A stretch of 25,155 nucleotides of DNA, from assembly GCA_023389175.1 (NCBI GenBank), contig JAEWEW010000387.1, forward strand, positions 1 to 25,155. The letters are read 5' to 3'. The position numbers and the translations under genes are program-made. This stretch comes from Pseudomonadota bacterium (GTDB lineage Bacteria > Pseudomonadota > Gammaproteobacteria > Burkholderiales > Burkholderiaceae_E). Shown one piece after another: positions 1 to 7,636 of this stretch (position 1 is its first letter; the number at the start of each line of letters is the position of its first letter). Under the pieces are notes generated by a model, which was given only the letters and a program-made list of their open reading frames with translations, was not told the DNA's origin and searched no databases.

Positions 1-602
1 ATCTTGTCCAGCACGTCCTGGCGGATCGCCTTGACCATGTCGGTGGCGATGTAGCCGGGGGAGACCGTGTTCACCGTCACGCCCTTGCTGGCGACCTCCT
101 GCGCAAGCGCCATCGTGAAGCCGTGCAGCCCGGCCTTCGCGGTGGAGTAGTTGGTCTGCCCGAACTGTCCCTTCTGGCCGTTGACCGATGAGATGTTGAT
201 GATGCGGCCCCAGCCCTTCTCCAGCATGCCGTCGAGCACCTGCTTGGTGACGTTGAACATGGAGTTGAGGTTGGTGTCGATCACCGCGCGCCAGTCGTCC
301 AGCGACATCTTGCGAAAGAGCCCGTCGCGCGTGATACCGGCGTTGTTGACCACGATGTCGGGATTGCCGTGCTCCTCGCGCACCTTGGCGAATGCCTCCA
401 CGGTGGACTGCCAGTCAGCCACGTTGCCCACCGAGGCGTGGAACGCGAAGCCCGCCGCCTTCTGCTCGGCGAGCCACTTGTTGTAGTCGCGGCTCGGGCC
501 GCATCCGGCGATCACGAGATACCCTTCCGTGGCGAGCCGCTGACAGATGGCGGTGCCGATGCCCCCCATGCCCCCGGTTACGTACGCGATCCGCTGAACC
601 AT
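1..602 (-). CDS. phaB: Acetoacetyl-CoA reductase PhaB (C-terminus cut by window edge)
   Basis: NADPH-dependent reduction of acetoacetyl-CoA to (R)-3-hydroxybutyryl-CoA, the step that supplies PHA synthase; cytoplasmic short-chain dehydrogenase. I translated it from the ATG at 602-600. The cofactor motif TGGMGGIG is at residues 9-16, NNAG at 86-89, the catalytic Ser in INISSVNGQ near 138, and YxxxK as Y152/K156. The stretch SVNGQKGQFGQTNYSTAK is characteristic of PhaB rather than FabG. About 200 residues are present; the family is near 246, so roughly 46 C-terminal residues lie outside. AAGGAG sits 6 nt before the ATG. It lies 110 bp downstream of phaC on the same strand and is probably co-transcribed with it. 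FabG is the alternative, but the sequence and the neighbour favour PhaB. Confidence 0.93.
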   Translation of the reverse strand, partial: MVQRIAYVTGGMGGIGTAICQRLATEGYLVIAGCGPSRDYNKWLAEQKAAGFAFHASVGNVADWQSTVEAFAKVREEHGNPDIVVNNAGITRDGLFRKMSLDDWRAVIDTNLNSMFNVTKQVLDGMLEKGWGRIINISSVNGQKGQFGQTNYSTAKAGLHGFTMALAQEVASKGVTVNTVSPGYIATDMVKAIRQDVLDK

Positions 603-627
603 CTCGCACTCCTTCGTCTGTCGATCT

Positions 628-645
628 GCAGGGCTCGATCCCTGC
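628..645 (-). other. Small inverted repeat in the phaC-phaB gap
   Basis: GCAGGG (628-633) and CCCTGC (640-645) form a perfect 6-bp stem with a 6-nt loop. It lies between the phaC stop and the phaB ribosome binding site. There is no T-run after it, so it does not look like a full terminator. It could tune phaB relative to phaC, which is inference only. The rest of the gap (603-712) shows nothing else recognisable. Confidence 0.3.
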
Positions 646-712
646 CATGAGCACGTCGACGACCCGAAGCAGCTTACGCCGCCGCCCGGGCCGTGTCATG
701 TCTGGATAGTAC

Positions 713-2614
713 CTATTCCGCCGGCTCCTTCACGTAGCGCCCGGGCGCCGGTTCGATCACCGGAAAGCCCACGCCGCCCGGTCGTGCCGGCGCGCGCACC
801 TGCTCGCCGCGAAACCGCTCCAGCCACTGCGACCAATCCGGCCACCAGCTGCCCGGATGCTCCGTGGAGCGATCGAGCCACTGCTCCGCCGAAAGCCCGG
901 TGATCTCGGGGCCGGTGCGATAGCTGCGCTTCTTCTTGGCCGGCGGGTTAACCACCCCGGCAATGTGGCCGCTCGCGCCGAGCACGAAGCGGCGATCGCC
1001 CGCGAGTGCCTGGGCGGACGCGAAGCCCGCCCGCCACGGCACGATGTGGTCCTCGCTGGTGCAGAGGACGTAGGTCGGGATGTCGACGCGGCGCAGGTCG
1101 ACCGGCTGGCCGAGCGAGCTGAGCCTGCCGGGAATTCGCAGCTCGTTCTGCAGGTAGGTATGGCGCAGGTACCAGCAGAACATCGGTCCGGGCAGGTTGG
1201 TGCTGTCGGCGTTCCAGTACAGCAGGTCGAATGCGGGCGGCGACTCGCCCTTGAGATAGTTGCTGACCACGTAGTTCCACACCAGGTCGTTCGGCCGCAG
1301 CGAGGAGAAGGTCACCGCGAGCTCTCGGCCCGGCATGATGCCGCCGCGGCCGATGGTCTGCTCGCGGAAGGCGACATGCATCTCGTCGACGAAGATGCCG
1401 AGCGTTCCCGGATCAGCGAAATCGAGCAGCGTGGTGAGCAGCGTTATGCTGGCCGCCGGTCGTTCCCCGCGGGCCGCGAGCGCCGCCAGTGCCGTGGCGA
1501 GCAGCGTCCCGCCGACGCAGAAGCCGAGGGTGTTGACGGTATCGGCACCGGTGATCCGGCGCACGACCGCGAGGGTGTCCACGATGCCGAGCTGGAGGTA
1601 GTCGTCCCAGCCGAGACGGCCCTGCGGCTCCTTCACGTTCCGCCACGAGACCACGAAGACGGTATTGCCGTCCGCCACGGCGTGGGCGATGAAGGAGTTT
1701 TCCGGCTGCAGATCCAGGATGTAGTACTTGTTGATGCAGGGAGGCACCATCAGCAAGGGCCGCTTGCCCACGGTCGGCGTCCGCGGGTCGTACTGGATGA
1801 GCTGCACCAGCTCGTTCTGGAACACCACGCTGCCCGGGGAGGTGCCCACGTTGCGGCCGACCTCGAAGGCGGAGAGGTCCGTCTGCGAGATCTGGCCCTG
1901 GCCGAGGTCGGAAAGCAGGTTGTTCACGCCAGCCACCAGGCTCTCGCCGCCGCTCGCGAGCAGCTTCGCCTGCGCCTCGGGATTGGTGGCGAGGAAGTTC
2001 GCGGGGGAGCTCGCGCTGACCCATTGCTCGGTGAGATAGCGGATGCGCTCGCGGGTCCTGGCGTCGGCCTCGATCAGCTCCACGGTCCGGCGCATGAAGT
2101 CCTCGTTGAGCAGGAACCAGGCGGCCTGCCACCCGTGCTGCGGATGATCCCGCCACTCCTTCGACTTGAAGCGGCGGTCCTGCAGCTCAGGCAGCTTGCC
2201 GCCGGCAAACTGCGCGAGCAGCTCGGTCGCGCGCGAGACGTATTCGTTCTGCAGCGCCAGCAGCCCCTGCTGGTCCAGGCGCCAGCGCGCGGGCATACCG
2301 CCGGCCGTGAGGGCAGCCGGCAGGGCGCCCGCGGCGACGCCGGCGCTCGCCCGGGCCCGGGGCGACGACACCGTCTCCCTGGACTGCGGCTCGCTCGCCG
2401 CCTGCCTCGGACGCGACCTGCGGCCGGTGTCGCGCTTCGTCGCGGCGGCACCGCGAGGCTTCGCCTTGGCCGCACCCGTGCCGTCCGGCTTGGCGCTGCG
2501 CGGCTTCGCGGTCTTTGTCGTGGCGCGCGCGGTGCTCGCCGTTGCCGCCTTCGCCGGGACCTTCCGTGCGGCGGCAGCGCGGGCCTTGCCATTGCCCGAT
2601 CGTGCGGATCTCAA
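713..2614 (-). CDS. phaC: Class I poly(3-hydroxyalkanoate) synthase PhaC with basic N-terminal extension
   Basis: Polymerises (R)-3-hydroxyacyl-CoA into PHA at the granule surface. The 633 residues match class I PhaC over residues ~110-633. The lipase-like box GFCVGG is at 364-369 with nucleophile C366; D522 (SEDHIVPW) and H550 (GASGHIAG) complete the triad. PPCINKYYILDLQ and the C-terminal IEPAPGRYVK are family hallmarks. The start is a TTG at 2614 with AGGAG 8 nt upstream; the first in-frame ATG is at 2296 and has no Shine-Dalgarno. The resulting first ~105 residues are Ala/Lys/Arg/Thr-rich low complexity, unlike the short N-terminus of the Cupriavidus enzyme (about 590 aa). It lies downstream of rluD-pgeF with its own candidate promoter and is followed by phaB. 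Function is certain; the exact N-terminus is less so. Confidence 0.95.
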   Translation of the reverse strand: MRSARSGNGKARAAAARKVPAKAATASTARATTKTAKPRSAKPDGTGAAKAKPRGAAATKRDTGRRSRPRQAASEPQSRETVSSPRARASAGVAAGALPAALTAGGMPARWRLDQQGLLALQNEYVSRATELLAQFAGGKLPELQDRRFKSKEWRDHPQHGWQAAWFLLNEDFMRRTVELIEADARTRERIRYLTEQWVSASSPANFLATNPEAQAKLLASGGESLVAGVNNLLSDLGQGQISQTDLSAFEVGRNVGTSPGSVVFQNELVQLIQYDPRTPTVGKRPLLMVPPCINKYYILDLQPENSFIAHAVADGNTVFVVSWRNVKEPQGRLGWDDYLQLGIVDTLAVVRRITGADTVNTLGFCVGGTLLATALAALAARGERPAASITLLTTLLDFADPGTLGIFVDEMHVAFREQTIGRGGIMPGRELAVTFSSLRPNDLVWNYVVSNYLKGESPPAFDLLYWNADSTNLPGPMFCWYLRHTYLQNELRIPGRLSSLGQPVDLRRVDIPTYVLCTSEDHIVPWRAGFASAQALAGDRRFVLGASGHIAGVVNPPAKKKRSYRTGPEITGLSAEQWLDRSTEHPGSWWPDWSQWLERFRGEQVRAPARPGGVGFPVIEPAPGRYVKEPAE

Positions 2615-2710
2615 GGTTGCGTCTCCTGCGGAATGCTCACTGGCGCCCGTGCGACGACAACGAGGCGGACCATGCCCGCGTTCGACGCTCAGGCCCGAAC
2701 CTGCCGATCA

Positions 2711-2739
2711 ATTCTGCGCTGCGGGTCGGGGACCGTCAA
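2711..2739 (-). promoter_or_regulatory. Candidate sigma-70 promoter of phaC
   Basis: On the minus strand TTGACG (2739-2734) is followed after 17 bp by CAGAAT (2716-2711). This matches 5 of 6 and 4 of 6 consensus positions. Initiation near 2704 would give a leader of about 90 nt before the TTG start of phaC. Position between the pgeF stop and phaC supports it. Prediction by eye only. Confidence 0.4.
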
Positions 2740-2749
2740 ACGGAGCGCT

Positions 2750-3520
2750 TCATGTTCTCAGCCAGACCAGCGCGGCCATCCGCCCGCAGGTCCGGTCGCG
2801 CCGATAGCTCCAGAAGGACGCCGCATCGGCCACGGTGCATGCGCCGCTCGCGGTGATCGCGGCAACGCCTGCACGCACGAGGCGGCGACGCGCGAGCGCG
2901 GGCAGATCGGCGAACCACTTGCCTTCCCGCAGGCCAGGCACGAAGTGATGCGCAGCCCCCGGGTCCGCGGCGACGAAGGCCTCGCGAACCTCGGTGCCGA
3001 CCTCGAAGGCGGCAGGGCCAATGCACGGCCCGAGCCAGGCAACCAGCTCCGCCTGCGGCACGCGCGCGCGAATCCGGGCCACGGTGCTTTCCAGGACGCC
3101 GGCGGCCAGCCCGCGCCAGCCGGCATGCGCGGCGCCGACTACGCTGCCGGCACGGTCGGCAAGCAGCACCGGCAGGCAATCGGCCACCAGCACCGCCAGC
3201 GCGACGCCGCGGTCGGTGGTGAAGTGGGCGTCGGCCCGCGGTGCCTCGCCATCCAGCCTGCCGGTCTCCACCACCTCCGCGCCATGCACCTGCTGCAGCC
3301 AGCGTACCGGCATCCCGATCGCCGCCTCGAGCCGCGCGCGGTTCGTCGCGACCCGCGCCGCATCGTCACCGCAGGCCGCACCGAGATTGAGGCCGCCCTC
3401 GCCTTCCGCATCGCCCCACGGGCCGGTGCTGACGCCGCCGGCTCGGGTGGTGCAGGCGGCGCCTACCGACGCCGGCGCGTCCCATCGCGGAACGATCGAT
3501 CCTGCCAGCCGCTGTCTCAT
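2750..3520 (-). CDS. pgeF: Laccase-domain multicopper/purine nucleoside protein, YfiH/PgeF family
   Basis: 256-residue member of the YfiH (DUF152) family. E. coli PgeF removes wrongly incorporated L-Ser from peptidoglycan precursors, while other members act as purine nucleoside phosphorylase/deaminases or polyphenol oxidases, so the substrate is not settled by sequence. The metal ligands are visible as H79 (QQVHGAEV), C115 (VADCLPVL) and H132 (AHAGWRG), with the family spacing of 36 and 17 residues; LGPCIGP follows at about 164. The ATG at 3520 overlaps the rluD TGA as ATGA, indicating translational coupling. The same rluD-pgeF pairing is known in E. coli. The open frame extends upstream beyond 3520, but that part lies over rluD and is not coding. 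Confidence 0.92.
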   Translation of the reverse strand: MRQRLAGSIVPRWDAPASVGAACTTRAGGVSTGPWGDAEGEGGLNLGAACGDDAARVATNRARLEAAIGMPVRWLQQVHGAEVVETGRLDGEAPRADAHFTTDRGVALAVLVADCLPVLLADRAGSVVGAAHAGWRGLAAGVLESTVARIRARVPQAELVAWLGPCIGPAAFEVGTEVREAFVAADPGAAHHFVPGLREGKWFADLPALARRRLVRAGVAAITASGACTVADAASFWSYRRDRTCGRMAALVWLRT

Positions 3521-4512
3521 CCGACGGTCGCCTCGGCCAATGGCAGCGCGAGCGAATCCGGCTGGATGCCCAGCGCCTCGAGCAGTCGCCGCAGGTCCGC
3601 GGGGATCGGCGCCACCACCGACAGCGCCTGCCCGGTCCCAGGGAGCTGCAGTCGCAGCCGCCAGGCATGCAATGCCTGCCGCTCGAAGCCGGCATGCGGA
3701 CGTCCGCCATAGGTCACGTCGCCCACCAGCGGATGCCCGATGCTGGCAAGGTGCACGCGGATCTGGTGGGTTCGGCCGGTGTGGAGACGACAAGCCAGCG
3801 CCGCATGCTGCCCTTGCGCCGCATCGCCCCGCGCGAGCACGCGGTATTCCGTCTGCGCCGGCTTGCCGCCCTGCGTCACCACGGCCATGCGCAGCCGGTT
3901 GCGCGGATCGCGGCCGATTGGCGCATCGATGCAGCCCTGGTCGTCGATCGCGCCGGCCACCACTGCGAGGTAGTCGCGCCCCATCGCCCGGCTGGCGAGC
4001 TGGGCGGTGAGCGACACGAAGGCGCGCTCCGAGCAGGCGCAGACGATCACGCCGCTGGTGTCGCGGTCGAGGCGGTGGACGATGCCGGCGCGGGGCAGCC
4101 TGGCAGTGCGCGGCCATGCGTGCAGCAGCCCGTTCATCAGGGTGTTGCGCCAGTTGCCGGGGGCGGGATGCGTGACCAGCCCGGCGGGCTTGTCGATCAC
4201 CACGATGTCGTCGTCGCGGTAGAGGATGTCGAGCGGCACCGGGTCGGGCAGGAAGGCCTGCTCGCTCTCCAGCGGCTGCGGCTCCACCTCCACTTCCTCA
4301 TGGCCGGTGAGCCGGTAGCTGGGCAGCCGCAGCGCCTGCTCCACCCGGACCGCGCCAAGCGCGATCCAGCGCTGCACGCGGGTGCGCGACACGCCCGGGA
4401 GGCGATCGGCAACGAAGCGGTCCAGCCGCTCGCCGGCTGCCCCGTGCGCGCTGAGTCGGTGCGGTGCGACGGCGGGCGGGGCGGTGTCCGACGGCTGACT
4501 ATAATCGGGCAT
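3517..4512 (-). CDS. rluD: 23S rRNA pseudouridine synthase RluD
   Basis: Converts uridines of helix 69 of 23S rRNA (1911/1915/1917 in E. coli numbering) to pseudouridine. The 331 residues contain an S4 RNA-binding domain (about 25-85: GERLDRFVADRLPGVSRTRV) and the RluA-type catalytic domain, with HRLDRDTSG at 146-154 (catalytic Asp D149) and LHTGRTHQIRVH further on. RluC is the paralogue that could be confused with it. The neighbours bamD (divergent) and pgeF (overlapping) are the standard RluD context and decide the call. The ATG at 4512 has no strong Shine-Dalgarno. The first 25 residues are a poorly conserved tail, as usual in the family. Confidence 0.93.
   Translation of the reverse strand: MPDYSQPSDTAPPAVAPHRLSAHGAAGERLDRFVADRLPGVSRTRVQRWIALGAVRVEQALRLPSYRLTGHEEVEVEPQPLESEQAFLPDPVPLDILYRDDDIVVIDKPAGLVTHPAPGNWRNTLMNGLLHAWPRTARLPRAGIVHRLDRDTSGVIVCACSERAFVSLTAQLASRAMGRDYLAVVAGAIDDQGCIDAPIGRDPRNRLRMAVVTQGGKPAQTEYRVLARGDAAQGQHAALACRLHTGRTHQIRVHLASIGHPLVGDVTYGGRPHAGFERQALHAWRLRLQLPGTGQALSVVAPIPADLRRLLEALGIQPDSLALPLAEATVG
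4500..4505 (+). promoter_or_regulatory. -10 element likely driving bamD
   Basis: A perfect TATAAT on the plus strand, lying inside the first codons of the divergent rluD. Initiation would fall near 4511, giving a bamD leader of about 35 nt. No good -35 is seen 17 bp upstream (GC-rich), so an activator or other contacts may be needed. The bamD-rluD start-to-start gap is only 34 bp, so any bamD promoter must overlap rluD. Confidence 0.42.
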
Positions 4513-4546
4513 CGATGAGAGGCATCACGCATCAGGGGGAACGACG

Positions 4547-5392
4547 TTGACGATGCACGCAGGACGCCTGTCCCGCCCCTTCCTGGCTGCGCTCGCCGCC
4601 GCGGCGTTGATCGGCATGGGCGGATGCGCCACGTCGGAATACGACCCGACGGCCAACTGGACCGCGGCCCAATTATATGCGGACGCCAAGGGCGAGCTCG
4701 ACGCCGGCAACTGGGGCGCCGCGCAGAAGTCCCTGCGCCGGCTCGAGTCGCGCTATCCGTTCGGGCGCTATGCGCAGCAGGCCCAGCTCGACCTCGCCTG
4801 GGCAAGCTACAAGGAGGGCGAACGCGCCGAGGCGCTGGTCGCGGTGGACCGCTTCATCCGGCTGCATCCGACCCATGAACGGCTGGACTATGCCTTCTAC
4901 CTCAAGGGGCTGATCAACTTCAGCACCCGCGAGGGGCTGATCGCCCGCATGGCCGGGCAGGATCTGTCCGAGCGGGACCAGCAGGCGGCGCGCGAAGCGT
5001 ACGAGTCCTTCAAGCAGGTGGTCAACCGCTTCCCGGAAAGCCGCTACGCGGAGGATTCGCTCGCCCGGATGAAGTTCCTGGTCAACGCGATGGCCGAGGG
5101 CGAGGTGCACATCGCGCGCTACTACTACAGTCGCGGCGCCTATGTGGCGGCGGCCAATCGTGCCCAGGACGTGGTCTCGATGTACCGCCAGACGCCGGCC
5201 ACCGAGGAGGCGCTCAACCTCATGGTGATCTCCTACGACAAGCTTGGCCTGGTCGAGCTGCGCGACGACGCGCTGCGCGTGCTGGAGCGGACCTTCCCGC
5301 AGAGCCGCTTCCTGGAGTCGGCGCGCAAGACCGCGGCGGCGAACCCGAGCCGCGCGTTGCCGGAGAAGCGTGTCTTCACCGCAAGGAATTAG
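4547..5392 (+). CDS. bamD: Outer-membrane assembly lipoprotein BamD (ComL/YfiO)
   Basis: Essential lipoprotein of the BAM complex that folds beta-barrel proteins into the outer membrane. The 281 residues begin with a lipoprotein signal peptide: Arg-containing n-region, hydrophobic stretch 11-23, lipobox MGGC with C27 as lipidation site. Five TPR-like repeats follow (e.g. AAQKSLRRLESRYPFG near 58, YESFKQVVNRFPESRY near 150, VLERTFPQSRF near 245), the usual BamD architecture and length. TTG at 4547 is chosen because GGGGGA (4535-4540) lies 6 nt upstream; ATG at 4553 (two codons later, 12-nt spacing) is an equally possible start and keeps the signal peptide. It is divergent from rluD, as in many proteobacteria. 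Confidence 0.95.
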   Translation: MTMHAGRLSRPFLAALAAAALIGMGGCATSEYDPTANWTAAQLYADAKGELDAGNWGAAQKSLRRLESRYPFGRYAQQAQLDLAWASYKEGERAEALVAVDRFIRLHPTHERLDYAFYLKGLINFSTREGLIARMAGQDLSERDQQAAREAYESFKQVVNRFPESRYAEDSLARMKFLVNAMAEGEVHIARYYYSRGAYVAAANRAQDVVSMYRQTPATEEALNLMVISYDKLGLVELRDDALRVLERTFPQSRFLESARKTAAANPSRALPEKRVFTARN

Positions 5393-5397
5393 GACGC

Positions 5398-5461
5398 CCC
5401 CCGACGCGCCTTCGGCGCCTCCCCCCACTTGGGGGCACCGCCTGCGGCCCGGCGAAGCCGG
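5398..5461 (+). terminator. GC-rich hairpin cluster downstream of bamD (dispersed repeat copy)
   Basis: Immediately after the bamD stop are three successive hairpins: GCGCC-TTC-GGCGC (5406-5418), CCCCC-ACTT-GGGGG (5422-5435) and CCGGC-GAA-GCCGG (5449-5461). The block has the same order and orientation relative to its gene as the block after gltA at 18164-18268. It could act in termination or mRNA 3' protection; there is no T-tract, so intrinsic termination is not certain. Confidence 0.45.
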
Positions 5462-5496
5462 ATCCGCGGCGGTTGCTGGGTGAGTGGCGGTCAGTC
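5431..5496 (+). repeat. 66-bp direct repeat, copy 1
   Basis: Begins with GGGGGCACCGC and ends with AGTGGCGGTCAGTC. It recurs at 5549-5614 with only two mismatches, 118 bp further on. It overlaps the hairpin block after bamD. Both copies lie in the convergent gap between bamD and the dinG-like gene. Confidence 0.8.
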
Positions 5497-5548
5497 AAGG
5501 CGACTGTCTCCGGCCGGGGTGGCGACGAACCGCCCGCTCGCCCGTGCA

Positions 5549-5614
5549 GGGGGCACCGCTTGCGGCCCGGCTAAGCCGGATCCGCGGCGGTTGCTGGGTG
5601 AGTGGCGGTCAGTC
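5549..5614 (+). repeat. 66-bp direct repeat, copy 2
   Basis: 64 of 66 bases are identical to 5431-5496; the differences are CTTGCGG for CCTGCGG and GGCTAAG for GGCGAAG. It ends 12 bp before the 3' end of the dinG-like gene. The 118-bp period suggests a local duplication of the intergenic element plus 52 bp of spacer (5497-5548). Confidence 0.8.
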
Positions 5615-5625
5615 GAACCGCGGGC

Positions 5626-7608
5626 TCAGGCGGCGGAGGCGACCGGCGCCTCCGGCAGGCACGCCAGCGCATCGTCCAGTGAGCCGACGCGCCGGAACGG
5701 CGGGATGCTGGCGAGCAGCCTGCGGCCGTAGCTGCGGCTGGCGAGCCGCTCGTCGCAGATCACCAGCAGCCCGCGGTCCTGCTCGGAGCGGATGAGGCGA
5801 CCTGCTCCCTGCTTGAGCGCCATCGCGGCGGCCGGCAGGGAGAGCTCACCGAAGGCGTTGCCGCCGCCGGCCTCGATCGCACGGCTTCGCGCGCGCAGCA
5901 CCGGGTCGTCCGGTGGCGCGAACGGCAGCTTGTCGATCACCACCAGCGAGAGCTGGTCGCCCACCACGTCCACGCCTTCCCAGAAACCGGCCGCGCCGAC
6001 CAGCACCGCGGCGGGCGACGCACGGAACCGCTGCAGCAGCTCGTGGCGTGGCGCTTCCCCCTGCACCAGCACCACCACGCGCGAGCCGCCGAGCGGCCGC
6101 AGCTCGTCCGCGATGATGCGCACCGCGCGCAGCGTCGTGCAGAGAACGAAGGCGCGTCCGCCGTTGCGCTCCACCAGCGGCCAGACCCGCCGTGCCACCC
6201 GGTTCGGGAAGTCCGGCGCGGCCACCGAGCCGACCTGGTCCGCCAGCCACAGCCCGGCCTGGCGAGGATAGTCGAACGGGCTCGGCAGGATCGCCTGGTC
6301 TGCCTGCGGCATTCCGACGGCGCGTGCGAAGTGCGCGAGCGAACCGTCCACCGCCAGCGTGGCCGAGACGAAAACCCAGCTTCCGCCGAGCAGCGCCCGG
6401 TGCTCGGCAAAGCGGTCCGCCACCGACAGCGGCGTCGACTTCAGGGCGGCATGGTTCGCGGTGGTCTGCGCCCAGGTCACGGCCGCGGCCGGCTCGGTGG
6501 ACTCGACCTGCGCGAGCCATCCGGCGCAGCGCGCCGCCATCGTCTCGGCGCGCAGCGCGCAGCGGGCGAGATCGGGGGATCGCTCCTCCTGCCCGCGCAG
6601 GGTGGTGGCCGCCTGGCCGAGGGTCGCGATCACGCCGGCCACCGACTCGCGCAGGTCGCCTTCGACGCCGCCGCCGTCACGCGCCAGCGCGAGCAGCTGG
6701 TCCGCGCCCAGCCGCACCGGCTGCTCCGGCAGGGCCAGCCGCAACTGACGGGCCGCCGTCTCGATCGACGCCGCAAGGCCGCGCCAGTCTGCGGCGTCCG
6801 CGGCCTCGGCGAGCCCGGCACGCAGGCAATCGCGGCCAAGCTCCACCAGCTGGCGGGTGGACACCGATTCCCCGAAGAAGTCCGTCGCCACCTCCGGCAA
6901 CTGGTGCGCCTCGTCGAAGATGAAGACCTCCGCGCGGGGCAGGAAGTCCCCGATCGCATCCTCCTTCAGGGCAAGGTCGGCGCAGAACAGGTGATGGTTG
7001 ACGATCAGCACGTCGGCCCGCTGTGCCCGCTGACGCGCCTTCATCAGCGGGCAGTTGCGCAGCTCCGGGCACTCCTGGCCGAGGCAGTTGTCACGGGTGG
7101 AGCTGGCGAGCGACCAGACCGGGTCGTCCTCCGAGAGCGCCGTGCAGGCGGCACGGTCGCCGCCGGGGTCCGTGCGGGCGAAGCGATCGATGAGGCGCAG
7201 CTTGCCGGGGGTGGCGCGGTCCCGGAAGCGCCCGTCGTCCAGGTTGCGCCCCAGGTGCAGCGGGCACACGTAGTTGGCCCGGCCCTTGAGCACCGCAACT
7301 TCCGCGTCCACGCCGAGGGCGCGCCGCACCACCTCCACGTCCCGCTGGAAGAGCTGGTCCTGGAGCTGCCGGGTGCCGGTGGCGATCAGCACCCGGCGGC
7401 GCGCGAGCAGCGCCGGCACGAGGTAGGCGAAGGTCTTGCCAATGCCGGTGCCGGCCTCGGCGGCGAGCGTGCCGTCGCCGTCGATGGCCGCGGCGATGCG
7501 CCGGGCCAGCTCGACCTGGGCCTCCCGCGGCTGGTAGTCCGGCCGGGCCACGGGCAGCGCGCCGCCGGGCGCGAAGGCCGCCACGGTCGCCTCCTGCAGC
7601 GGCGTCAC
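5626..7608 (-). CDS. DinG/YoaA-family Fe-S DNA helicase (XPD-like)
   Basis: 5'-3' superfamily 2 helicase of the XPD/DinG group, linked in other bacteria to DNA repair and replication-transcription conflicts. The 660 residues show Walker A EAGTGIGKT (51-59), ATGTRQLQDQ (76-85), four Fe-S cysteines C115, C175, C180 and C186 between motifs Ia and II, DEAH (232-235), ATL in motif III/IV, and the C-terminal GFWEGVDVVGD and QGAGRLIRS motifs. The size fits YoaA (about 640) better than E. coli DinG (about 716). The GTG at 7608 is chosen: GGAGGAG lies 6 nt upstream, and an earlier start would overlap the preceding DUF465 gene. It is the likely second gene of a two-gene unit, 28 bp after that gene. Confidence 0.9.
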   Translation of the reverse strand: MTPLQEATVAAFAPGGALPVARPDYQPREAQVELARRIAAAIDGDGTLAAEAGTGIGKTFAYLVPALLARRRVLIATGTRQLQDQLFQRDVEVVRRALGVDAEVAVLKGRANYVCPLHLGRNLDDGRFRDRATPGKLRLIDRFARTDPGGDRAACTALSEDDPVWSLASSTRDNCLGQECPELRNCPLMKARQRAQRADVLIVNHHLFCADLALKEDAIGDFLPRAEVFIFDEAHQLPEVATDFFGESVSTRQLVELGRDCLRAGLAEAADAADWRGLAASIETAARQLRLALPEQPVRLGADQLLALARDGGGVEGDLRESVAGVIATLGQAATTLRGQEERSPDLARCALRAETMAARCAGWLAQVESTEPAAAVTWAQTTANHAALKSTPLSVADRFAEHRALLGGSWVFVSATLAVDGSLAHFARAVGMPQADQAILPSPFDYPRQAGLWLADQVGSVAAPDFPNRVARRVWPLVERNGGRAFVLCTTLRAVRIIADELRPLGGSRVVVLVQGEAPRHELLQRFRASPAAVLVGAAGFWEGVDVVGDQLSLVVIDKLPFAPPDDPVLRARSRAIEAGGGNAFGELSLPAAAMALKQGAGRLIRSEQDRGLLVICDERLASRSYGRRLLASIPPFRRVGSLDDALACLPEAPVASAA

Positions 7609-7636
7609 GCGAGACTCCTCCAACCTCGACGGCTTC

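Noticed and set aside
857..3712. 951-codon open frame on the plus strand opposite phaC and pgeF
   Set aside because: Antisense shadow of high GC3 coding. Its product is Arg/Ala/His-rich with no family features, while the minus strand encodes a clear PhaC with all catalytic residues.
3521..4117. N-terminal extension of pgeF
   Set aside because: It would lie wholly over rluD in another frame; the ATG at 3520 gives the normal family length and an ATGA overlap.
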